From assembly GCA_047967505.1 (NCBI GenBank), contig CM106541.1: 64,000 nucleotides of DNA. One strand, written 5' to 3'. The notes under the pieces are model-generated. The model was not told the DNA's origin. It saw only the letters and a list, made by a program, of their open reading frames with translations, and ran no database searches. The translations under genes were made by a program, and so were the position numbers. The stretch's first letter is position 1; the number at the start of each line of letters is the position of its first letter. This DNA is from Dipteris shenzhenensis. Its lineage: Eukaryota > Polypodiophyta > Polypodiopsida > Gleicheniales. Positions 48,284-57,389 of the stretch are shown piece after piece.

Positions 48284-51164
48284 ATGGCACCATTCGAGGA
48301 CATATCCAACAAGTACCATGTGAACCTACAAGTGGAGGCAGAATATGCAAGCACACGTTCTTTGGGATATAGTGGAACTCCTCAAAGCGTGCTCCACAGT
48401 CTTCGATTGCAAAGGGAAGAAGCATCTTGATCTTTGGGTGGATGAAAACTTGTATCCTTTAGACCCTGCCACCCAAAAGAGTCCTCCTTTTCATACAGTG
48501 CATGATGTTGTTCGGTTTGTTAGCAAGGGATATGCTGGATTGCTCGGTTATTGCAATCGATTGAACCATTCTCAGACATTGGCTATGCAAGCAAGCGAGG
48601 TGCAGAGAGCCCAAGTAGAAGAACTTGCACATTTGGGAAATATTACTATTGTGGCAATGCATAATAGTATGCAGGATCTCCAATTGCAAAGCAAAGAACT
48701 CAGTGACAAAGCACATGCACTGAACTTGGAGCAACATGAATTGGAAGAATCAACCCAGAAGCTTGCTGAAAGCAAACAAGATTTGGAAGATCTATCTATG
48801 GCTAAGTTCAACGTGCTGTGGAGAAGGAACGAGAGAAGTTGATAGAATGAGTACAAAAGTTGAAGGGAATACCTTTGGGACTGAAGGAGAGGAAAAGACA
48901 ATTACAATCTATGGATGCATTGTCAACCAATAGTGGTGCCCAAAAGAGGAGAATACGGGCTGCAAGGTTAGTTTCTCAAATTTTCAATGAAATTTCTTAC
49001 CCCAAAATATTTGTGGTATTGCATTCTTTCCACTAAGACTCATTTGTACTCTAGGAATTTCATGGAGGATGTGATGGGAACAATGGAAATGGATGATAGT
49101 GATCCTTCATATGTTCTAAGAAGTTTAATAAAGCCAAGTGATGTTATGGAAGTGTTGAAGGATCCTAGACAAAAAGGGCTACGTAAACAAGTTGCTAGAG
49201 AGGTAATGAAGGATTTCAAGGGCCTCGTCCAAGCAAAGGAGATGCTTGGAGTTTGTGATGCTACTGGTGTAAGTCGTGAAGCTTACAACTCTGTTTTTAA
49301 AATTTTCAAGTCTGCTATGGAGGAAAAGTATAAGATATTTATAATGCCATTGCCAACACCGTGGTCTGTAAGGCTTGCACGTCAAGAAACAAACCAATGG
49401 CTAGAGAAAAGCTTGGAGGATACCATTGTGTAAGTGGCACAATGACTTGGAAGAGTAAAAAGAAATCTGGCGTCCAAATGTTTGAGATGAATGCTTTCAA
49501 TAATGTTTACATGGATATAGAGAATTTGTAGAGAGCCATGGTCGAATTCTATGGAATGAGAGAAGAAAGTAAGAGAAATTCCCTCTTCACATTCAACTTT
49601 ATTTCTTCTGATTTCTATATCCTTATTGAATTTCTCTTTCATTGTGTAGATGGCAAGCTAGTATTTGTTATAAAAATAGATGAAGCTCAGTTGGTAAAAG
49701 AGCACAAGCTAGAGAGGGTGAGCATTTGTATTATGAATGACACCTTGCGTTTTGCTCAAGGGGATGAGGAAGTTGAGCAGGGTTTCTGAGTCTAATCTGA
49801 GAAGGACATATGGTGGCTTGCAGCCTTTGAGACCCCAAAGGAGTGCCACAAGACATTGAAGTGGGTTTTGGAAAGAACTGGCATCCCGTCGATTATTCGA
49901 AGACAAGAAGGCAGGGCAAACATTAAATGTGGATGGGCATGGAACGTTTCAAGTTGAATGGCATCTAGCTGGTGATTTGAAGACCCTCAAGTGCTTGTAT
50001 GGTTGTGATACAGGTGCAGATGCAAAATGGACATGCTTGTATTGCACCCACTCTCAGAAGATGCAAAAGGGAAGCCTACAGTGGGAAAATGGCATCCTTT
50101 CTTGCAACCAAAGTGCAACCCCTGATCGTCACAAAAAGGATCCTAAGTGGGACCCCATTCTACCAATTCCATTGGAGTGGGTACACGTGTGTACTTTGCA
50201 TGCTGAACTGCGTATACTTGATAAGTTACTCTATCTCCATCTAGTTTATGCTTGGAATTTGAGGCCACAGCAAGTATCTGCACAATGCATTGCAAAAGCT
50301 AAAGAACTACTCTCACTAATGGGACTTCACGGAGGCAATGTGAAGCTTAAGCAGGACAAGAAACAATCAGGAAAGACACAAAATCTTCCTGCTAAAGTGT
50401 CCATGGGTGGAGGAAAGGCAAGGAGGTTCTTGTCCAACCACAATGCTGATAAAGAAAAACATACATTGGCTCAAAGCACCCTAGGTTGGGAGAATTGGAA
50501 AGATTTGTGTGAGTGCACCACAAATCAAGCTTCACATCCGCGAATTGCTAGTTTGAGAGCAAAACTGTGGACAAAGCTTGATGCATTTATAAAGTTGCTT
50601 AGACAAGGTCAAATAGATGAGCTTTATTATGAGAGATTCAGGACAGCATTGGGAGAATTCATATCATTGATGGTAGAAGCATGGGGGGAGTCACATATTA
50701 CACATTACATGGTAATCCTCCTTAGGTTAAAGTTTTGTGCTTTAAACTTGAGTCAGTTTATGTTTCTAATACAATGTTTTTCTTTACAGCATATTCTTTA
50801 CGCACATGCACCATGGTTTGTGGAGCAATGGGGCCCTCTGTCCATTTGGAATACTCAAGGGATGGAGAAATCACACTACAGATCCAAGGCAACATTCTTC
50901 AAGAATACAAGGCATGGGGGTGGTATCGCGCGAAGCAATGCACTATGCGAAATGTTCGATTGGTTTTATAGATGTCTAGAGGCCAGGACTCTCAAGCACG
51001 ATAAGGTAGAGGTCTCAAGTCTCGCAAAAGCGGTTCAACATGTCAAGAAGACAAGGAGATGTGCTGCTTGGAAGTCCTCAACAGGGAGCCAAGGGGTTGC
51101 GCTTTGGTTGCAACGTAGAGTCAGACAGGGGAGGCGTTGGGTCCCAAGAGAGTCCCAAATGTAA
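48284..51164 (+). pseudogene. Candidate DDE transposase, multi-exon, damaged
   Basis: The N-terminal part (48,345-48,842) has LWVDENLYPLDP and VRFVSKGYAGLLGYCNRLN, then a coiled coil rich in Gln/Glu/Leu. After an intron (about 48,969-49,059) comes a helical domain (LKDPRQKGLRKQVAREVMKD). A second intron is 49,569-49,649. The catalytic part follows: KLVFVIKIDEAQLVK, then FQVEWHLAGDLKTLK, WTCLYC (a Cys-x2-Cys) and, across an intron at 50,712-50,789, LSIWNTQGMEKSHYRSK. The spaced Asp, Asp (AGD) and Glu (QGMEK) fit an RNase H-fold transposase, and the layout recalls uncharacterised transposon-linked proteins of marine invertebrates (from memory, unverified). Frame breaks near 48,345, a TGA at 48,849 and stops near 49,460-49,930 inactivate it. 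AATAAA at 51176-51181 is a likely poly(A) signal. Confidence 0.6.
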
Positions 51165-51360
51165 AATGTTTGATGAATAAAGTTAACACTATTTTGAGTC
51201 AATCATAGATTTCAAAATTCACAAATTTTTTTGGAAATTGCAGAATTGTATGTGCGACATGGCAGGGTGGAGGGGTGAGTGGGTTGGGAGGGAGGGTGGT
51301 GAAGATTAAGTATTACCGGACTGGCGACAAAATACTGGGGGGGGAGGAGGTGCACTCAAA

Positions 51361-51413
51361 AAACCCTAATTTAGAAGAAAAACCCTAAAGTGCTTTAAAA
51401 AAGACTATATAAA
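51361..51413 (+). promoter_or_regulatory. Promoter of the H3-like gene: two telo-box motifs and a TATA box
   Basis: AAACCCTAA at 51361-51369, ACCCTAAAG near 51382-51390 and TATATAAA at 51406-51413, the last 30 nt before the ATG at 51443. Telo-boxes of this form are known in promoters of plant replication- and translation-linked genes, including histone genes. The combination fits a cell-cycle-type promoter. Confidence 0.5.
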
Positions 51414-51442
51414 GCACTTCAAAACCCTCCTCCCTCATTTCT

Positions 51443-52569
51443 ATGGCACGAGTGAAACAAACTGCTAGACCCACTGGATGTCATTTAGACGCTACCCGTT
51501 GTTCTCCTCACAACGCCATGGCCTCCGAACACGGCCTCCGAACACACTGCAAGCCCAAGTGGTTAAGAGGGCAATGATCACCAAGGATCTGAAGGTGGTT
51601 CTCATCATCAAGAGTCCAAGCAACGCGTCGCCACCATCCGACTCTCATGGGGGATCCCAGGGATCTCAGCACCATGAGGAATCTCAGCACGATGAAGGAT
51701 CCAAGCACGATGAGGGGTCCTCTCAGTCCTTCCACACACCTAATCTTGGAAGTAGAGAGGTCTCCTGAGAGGGGAAAAATAGTCCAGTCAATCCTGATCA
51801 ACTGCCCCTCCCTCCTCCGTGGGGTCCTGGCGTGGAGCATCTAGACCAACAAGGGGAGCAAGAAAGGCAAACAGAGGAGATGGAGAGATTACAGGGGCCA
51901 CAACAAGAGGAAGTATTTGGCGGGCTCGCAGATATAATGAACCTTGGCCCCAATCCTCCAACCAAGCAGACCGCACGGAAGAGCACCATCAACCCTCTGT
52001 GCCTCGAGATGATTAGATATGAGGAGCCTCTAGTACGAGCTGAGCAAGAGCCTCAGCCTGATGTCTCATAGCCTTGTGAAAAGGAAAAGAGACAAAGGAC
52101 AAAGCAGACCCCTAGGTACGAGAGGCCACCTCGAATGACCCAGCAGACACAGGAAGAGGAGTCTAAAGAGGTGGTTGCAAGGGAGAAGAGACGAAAGAAG
52201 TTCAAAGCGAACAAGCAGCCATGGAGCCATGTCCAAAGGCCAGTGCAGGGTCCCCCAACGATTAAGAGGTGCAAAAAATCAAGAGTGAAGGCACTTCAGG
52301 AGATCCGCAAGTTCCAAACCACTGTGGACAATCTCATTCCCCGTGCACCCTTCTAGCGTGTTGTACATGAAATAGCATAGCATTACAAGAGTGATGTGCG
52401 TTTCACTTCAGGCGCTATGGGAGCAATTCAGGAGGCAACGGAGTAGATGATAGTAGGTCTTTTTGAAGACGCAAACTTATGTGCTATCCATGCCAAAAGA
52501 GTAACAGTGACGGACAAGGACCTTGCATTCGCCAAGCGCATCCACTCCAATCCCTCCCTTAGGCCCTAG
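51443..52569 (+). pseudogene. Histone H3-like protein with three H3-tail motifs and a C-terminal histone fold
   Basis: The ATG at 51443 opens MARVKQTARPTG, close to the H3 start (A-R-T-K-Q-T-A-R-K-S-T). After a frame change near 51,478 one frame runs to 52569. It contains PPTKQTARKST (51955-51987; nine residues identical to H3 3-11), QRTKQTPRYERPP (about 52,090-52,128) and a basic Lys/Arg stretch. It ends in a histone fold (52,282-52,566): [57 protein letters not shown] and [10 protein letters not shown]. Spacing between helices equals canonical H3, without the longer loop 1 of CENH3. The protein would be about 375 residues, far longer than H3. Stops in frame are TGA 51766 and TAG 52069, 52354, 52378 and 52444; two of the TAGs replace glutamines of H3. 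This copy is therefore a pseudogene. It might be incorporated into, or mimic, nucleosomes (inference). Confidence 0.85.
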
Positions 52570-52750
52570 ATGTTGTTTAGGTTCATTTGGTGTAACTTGA
52601 ATCATTTTGTAAATCTCTGCCCTTTGAGGCCAATGAATGAAAGAAATTTTTATGTTCTATTACTGTTCCCATGTTATTATACATGTTATGTGATGCTTTC
52701 CATCAGTTTATGCAAGTTCAATGTGAATTTGAGTGGTCAAATGATGTTTT

Positions 52751-52874
52751 TTCACCGTGGTGCAGAAGGCAAATGTGTCTTGGTCAAATAGGCCCCATAC
52801 GCGCCATAGCGGGTTTTGCCATTTTTGGGCTCGCTGCGCGATGCCAAACACATTTGCCTTCTGCCGCATGGTGA
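52751..52874. repeat. Hairpin between the convergent genes
   Basis: Arms GCAGAAGGCAAATGTGT (52762-52778) and ACACATTTGCCTTCTGC (52848-52864) are perfectly complementary, and the match extends imperfectly to TTCACC/GGTGAG on the outside. The loop is about 69 nt. It lies between the 3' ends of the + and - gene pairs, so it could be a small inverted-repeat transposon or act in 3' end formation. Confidence 0.85.
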
Positions 52875-53075
52875 GATTCTTACTGGATTGCTCAGAAATG
52901 ACCATTATATCGCAAATATATATCTAATCACATGCTTTTGAACAGAATAGTGAATAAAAATATTAATGCCAACAACAATTAAAGTTACAAAATACAATGA
53001 CAGTATAAAATAAAAATTTTGTCAGAACACAAAATGGGGCACTGTATAAAAAGTATAGCTGTATTCATATAAAAT

Positions 53076-53505
53076 AAATTTTCTATACAATAAGGCTTCA
53101 GAGCCTTTCTCTCTTCTCTAAAACACTAAGAACATCAGGCTTTGAATTCCCAAATACACTCCTAGCTCTAAACCTAGTCGATAGAGAGTCAATGCTATTG
53201 TCATTGCTGGCCAAGGACATGGTTGCTGTCGTCAATGCCATACCTTGAAAATTGGTTCCAAAGGCATTGAGGGCAGCCATGTGGTTCACCAAATTTTCTA
53301 TACAATAAGGCTTCAGAGCCTTTCTCTCTTCTCTAAAACACTAAGAACATCAGGCTTTGAATTCCCAAATACACTCCTAGCTCTAAACCTAGTCGATAGA
53401 GAGTCAATGCTATTGTCATTGCTGGCCAAGGACATGGTTGCTGTCGTCAATGCCATACCTTGAAAATTGGTTCCAAAGGCATTGAGGGCAGCCATGTGGT
53501 TCACC
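53076..53505. repeat. 215-bp tandem duplication
   Basis: Copies 53076-53290 and 53291-53505 look identical. In the - strand gene the first copy read (53505-53291) contains the last 64 codons and the stop; the second copy is a free duplicate 3' of the stop. Confidence 0.95.
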
Positions 53506-54800
53506 AAAATGACCTTGTCAGCATTGCGATCGATGTCAGCATGACCAATCACTCTTGACAAGGACTTGCACTTCAGGAGGTCATCAGTGCCATGTGGAGA
53601 AAACTTTTTATGGATAACCACAAAGCGCCCTTTTTCTTGGCCAAGGTAATGTGCCAGTGAGTGATCTCGGCCGAAGCTATTGCGAACAAGGCGTTGCCAA
53701 GATGAGAATAGGTCAACCTCAAATGCCTCCTGCAAGAGTCCAACATTACATTAGAATTCCAGTAAAGCAAAAGTATACCAAGAGAGAAGAAATTCAAAGC
53801 TCATAGTTTCTTACCACTATGGAGTCATCATGCTCAATCCCTTCCTCTTTGCCAATGAGGATGGATCCAGAGGCCTCCTACTGTTTAGAGTGAGATGTGG
53901 AGGCTTCTTCTGGAACATCAGGTAGGTCAGAGTAGATTGATGTCTTTGCATCTTTGATTTGCGCCAGTGTTAAAGCAAGAACCTCTTCTATTGAATCATC
54001 TGCTCCCAAAAACCCAGGTTCTTGCATAGTCGTGTCCACCTCGTATCCACACAGGATACCAAGTGCTTCATCCTTCCGCAGACCACCAAACATAACCTCT
54101 ATGTCATGGAGAAAGAGGTATTGTTCTCCATCGATAAGAAGGGGAGCAAGAAACCATATCATTGTTACGGGGTCAACAGAGTGGTGCCCAAGGTGGATGG
54201 AATTTGAGAAGTAGAATGGGGTTCAGGAGGTCGCTGGAGCACTTCCAGGGCCAATGCATCTTCCCGCTCCTCAGCTTCTTTATCTATGGGCTCTTCATTG
54301 TAGATGTTGGGCTCATCTACAGAAATAAGAGGATCGGAAAGGGCAGGGGCAGGGTTAGGGCTTGAAGTCGAGGCCTCCTCTTCCATTTGTACCTCCTGGA
54401 GAAGGAAAATAAAGGTCATTTCCCAGGATAGGTACCTATTTACTGTGTTTTCGATGACTCCACATGCTAGGAGGTCATCAGTGTCTACCTCCCTAAACCC
54501 TAGGGGTATAAGTTGGGCTCGAAAGCGATCTAAACGCTTCACGAACTTGGGTTCTTGATCGAACAAGTACTTCAAATAATCAATTGGGACCCATCTTTTT
54601 GAAGACTCATCAAGTTGATATGCAAAACTCGCGATGTAGTCTTGCATGTACTTGATGAGGTCTTCAAAATCATTTCGGGCTCCCAAGTAGGTGCCTAGGA
54701 CATCTATGCTCTTATCAAAGACTAGAAATAACTCCTCCTCTCTATCAATTAATGGAGTACGGGAGATGAAATCATGGAAGGCGGACCTAGCAAAATCCAT
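53313..54800 (-). pseudogene. Acidic protein of unknown function in the inverted-repeat element
   Basis: ATG at 54800 (MDFARSAFHDFISRTPLIDR) opens a 211-codon frame ending in an acidic linker (EEEASTSSPNPAP, EAEEREDALALE). A one-base shift near 54,165 leads to MIWFLAPLLIDGEQYLFLHD and FGGLRKDEALGILCGYEV. A TAG at 53878 follows SHSKQ. The reading continues to a donor (53,815 GTAAGA) and, after an 84-nt intron, an exon 53,731-53,313 with EAFEVDLFSSWQRLVRNSFG, GRFVVIHKKFSPHGTDDLL and HMAALNAFGTNFQGMALTT. I recognise no family. A TATA-like TATATATA lies near 54,878-54,871. Position and intron structure suggest a genuine element gene rather than noise. Confidence 0.55.
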
Positions 54801-55033
54801 GGTAGTTTGGTAGCTAGGAGAACTATGGCTATGATAGTGAAACTTTGAAACTAAAGTAACTTTATAACCTATATATACCCAAATGTTCTAAATATAAAAA
54901 ATAAAAAGAATTATAAAAATTTGGGGAAAAACTTGACATTGACATGAAACAAAACCATTCAAAACGTCAAAATTAATTGCACCACTATAAATTGAAAAAT
55001 GTCAAAATACACAATTGTTCCACCCCACATTTT

Positions 55034-56439
55034 CTAGACAATCTTCAATATTGTAGGAGGGATAAAAGTGACACTATGCACGAGCTTCTCTGCACGCTTT
55101 CCTACCTTTTCACCATTTAAGGTAAAGTGAAAGGACTCAGACATGCCATCCTCCATGACCAATATGTGTTCCCGCACGTCCCTGAGAGTCCACTGTGACG
55201 TGACAGTCACATTCTTAACATCTCCTAAATGAGAACCAATACATAAACTTACCCCTGCATTATCATCATCGTTAGAGTCAAGGGGGAGCCAATTGTCACT
55301 TGTTTTCTTCCAGCACCAATATTTAAAAAAAAAAAAAAAAAACATTTGGCGGGAGATATGGTACTTGACAACCACATTGTCCTTACATACATGGCATTGA
55401 AACAGATCACCCTTTTCTTCACCTGACCTGCTTCCCCAATTCACCCCAAGCAATTCCTCAAGGGCATTCTCATGTAGGCACTTGCATGAACACATGGTTT
55501 TTGTTCTGTGCATCTGGATATTATGAAAACAAGAAGCAAAAATGTGCATAGGCATAAACCAAGACAACCTTACCCATTTAGAGCCAAATGTAAACTTCAT
55601 GGCCATGCCCACATCCTTTGCAATCTTTTCCTTGTATGATTGCATTGTTCTTGTGTCCACCATGCTGCAATCCATGTCTTCAAGTTGTGTTGTAATGCAT
55701 TGAAGATGGCCATAGCCTGATGCCGTCCTTGGAGTAATGTACTTGGCATTATACCAATAGATATTTCTCTGTTTCAAAGTAGAGGACTTCTCTCCAGCAT
55801 GCATTTGCCTTCCTAAATCCTCATGAATGGCAGTAAACTTACCTAAGAAGCACTCAATTGGTTCCCACTCCTCAAAGTCTGAAGGAAATACATCTGCTAT
55901 GCACAAGTGCTATTTCAAAATACAATTTCAAACTGACTCATTACACTGGTTCTATTTCAAAATACAATTTCAAGCTGACTCATTACACTTCAAAATCTTA
56001 CACAAAATGCAGACTTACAATGTGATGGTATTGTCGATTGATTGCTTGACGGAGGAAGGTGCATGTCCTTCCCCATATAGATGTGTTGCACCTTCGCAAG
56101 CAATCCTTTCTTCCCAAGCTTGAACTTCATGATGCGGCCCTTCCATTCATGCAAGAGATCACCTCTTTTGCTCTTGGGAAGCTTATGTGGACCCTTGGCA
56201 GATCCTCTCATGACTATCCAATCATTTAAGCTGTAGGTGCAAGGCACCCATTCACCCAGTGCATTTTTGCTTCTGTGGGACACAGAGTACATGTATGGTC
56301 TCCTCATCATGCTTGTACAGAGGTCACAATAGCAATAATGGACTAGAAAGTGCAGCTTGGAGGGAGAGAGCAGCTCCGATAGAGGGAGAGAGAGGGAGAA
56401 GGTATAGAGGGTGCAATTGAAACTTGAGAGAAGCTCCAA
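55034..56439 (-). pseudogene. BAH-like, cysteine-rich protein in the inverted-repeat element
   Basis: Exon 1 (to 56,019) includes YSLNDWIVMRGSAK, EWKGRIMKF and KVQHIYMGKD, which resembles the strand order of BAH chromatin-reader domains. An intron (55,879-56,018) joins in phase to FEEWEPIECFLGKFTAIHED. A 60-nt GT/AG segment (55,514-55,573) may be a second intron. Then come Cys clusters CSCKC and CHVC (about 55,500-55,385) and a C-terminal segment FHFTLNGEKV with an ubiquitin-like look. The start is uncertain: M at 56,439 or MMRRPYMYS at 56,313. An in-frame run of 18 T (55,325-55,342) inserts phenylalanines. Apart from that the frame is open, so this is the best-preserved cargo gene. The BAH assignment is tentative. 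Confidence 0.5.
55910..55988. repeat. Two tandem copies of a 42-bp unit in an intron
   Basis: CTATTTCAAAATACAATTTC followed by AARCTGACTCATTACACT occurs twice within the intron of the BAH-like gene. Confidence 0.8.
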
Positions 56440-56690
56440 GAGATGCTGTAGCTAGGAATGGAGGGAGAAAGAGTAGAGGGGGATGAGCAGCTGCTCCAGG
56501 AGGTGTTGTAGCTAGGAATGGAGGGAGAAAAACTAGAGGGGGATGAGCAGCCACTACAGGAGGTACTGTAGGTAGGAATGGAGGAAGAAAGAGCAAAGGG
56601 GGATGAGCAGCTGCTGCTGTAGGAGGTGCTGTAGCTAGGAGTGGAGAGAGAATGAGCAGCTGCCACAGGAGGTGCTGGAGAGGGAGAAAC
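56430..56690. repeat. 60-bp tandem repeats in the right leader
   Basis: Units carrying GGAATGGAGGGAGAAAG, GGGGGATGAGCAGC and AGGAGGTGYTGTAGCTAG repeat at about 60-bp spacing three to four times. On the - strand they form the pyrimidine-rich leader of the BAH-like gene. Open frames here are compositional. Confidence 0.85.
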
Positions 56691-57088
56691 ACAATGGACC
56701 AGAGTAGGAGGGGGCAGAGAAGATGCCAAATGCGTTCCCACATTTGAAAAATGGAGCGAGAATGGAGCTGGACTAGAGAAGAGGAGGGGGCAGGCCTGTA
56801 ACAAGCTGAGAGGGGAAAAAATTTCACCCAGAAGGGCCCACCGCCTCTTGAATGGCTTGTAGATTTGTTTGGGGGAGGTGCATATGGGAGAAGGGTCAAG
56901 CATGGGTTGAGGGGGGGGGGGGGGATGGTGTGAGTGGTTCCCAGTGTAAGAGGAGTAGCCAATAGGGGTTGGTTGTAGGTCTGCCGACCCTCCACCTCAA
57001 CATGGCATTGCCCCATAAAAAGGAGCACTCCCATTGGTACACCTCAAATACCTCACTAATCCCTTGAAATTAGGAAACACTAATTGGG

Positions 57089-57120
57089 GGCCCTTTGGAG
57101 ACCCCAATTCTCCCCTAATG
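57089..57120 (-). repeat. Right terminal inverted repeat
   Basis: Reverse complement of the left terminus with one A/C difference. Confidence 0.92.
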
Positions 57121-57389
57121 CACGTGGAATTTGCTTAACAACCCTCCAGCTCAACTGCGTAGACACCTAGGATCCCTGCTGGCACCTTGCCAGCGTAGAC
57201 GCTCCATTGAGATGCTCCAACATGTTCTTGATCTGATTGTGCTGTTGTAAAGAGCGTTGTTAAAAAGCCGTTAAGCTAGAAGAAGAAGAGGTCTTTTTTG
57301 TGTGGTCAATTCTTGGTTGAGGTTGTCTTTCTCTGTGTTGTGATTGAGTCTCTGTCACATTCTACCTTTGCATACGTATGCTTGTTACG
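57121..57389 (+). repeat. 3' LTR of the Ty3/gypsy element, second fragment
   Basis: Continues the LTR after the inverted-repeat element (CACGTGGAATTTGCTTAAC) and matches 40,430-40,581 and 43,290-43,527. It ends GCTTGTTACG. Confidence 0.82.

Larger units (their letters stand above)
47599..57120. mobile_element. 9.5-kb DNA transposon-like element with inverted termini and histone H3-like cargo
   Basis: Termini 47599-47630 and 57089-57120 are inverted repeats of 32 bp with one mismatch, beginning CATTAGGGGAGAATTGGGGT. They split a gypsy LTR whose two halves continue on either side, so the whole block was inserted as one unit. Inside are two + genes (48,284-51,164 and 51,443-52,569) and two - genes (54,800-53,313 and 56,439-55,034). 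The pairs converge on a hairpin near 52,760-52,870, and each outer gene follows a pyrimidine-rich leader. The flanks AAC and CAC give at best an imperfect 3-bp target duplication. The left gene resembles a DDE transposase. The termini and the proteins do not match CACTA, MULE, hAT or PIF elements as I know them. Superfamily is unassigned. Confidence 0.8.

Noticed and set aside
52354-52446. UAG recoded as glutamine in the H3-like gene
   Set aside because: A host nuclear gene (RTF1) in the same window shows no recoding, and CAG-to-TAG decay of methylated DNA explains the stops more simply.
51443-52569. Centromeric histone CENH3
   Set aside because: NLIPRAPF looks CENH3-like, but spacing between helix 1 and helix 2 matches canonical H3 without the longer loop 1, and three H3-tail motifs are not a CENH3 trait.
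56324-57034. 236-codon - strand frame rich in Pro, Leu and Ser
   Set aside because: Lies in 60-bp purine/pyrimidine repeats of the right leader; no domain, and it overlaps another equally long frame.
47599-57120. CACTA (En/Spm) transposon
   Set aside because: A possible 3-bp target duplication would fit, but the termini start CATTAGGGG rather than CACTA and the proteins lack TNP2-type features.
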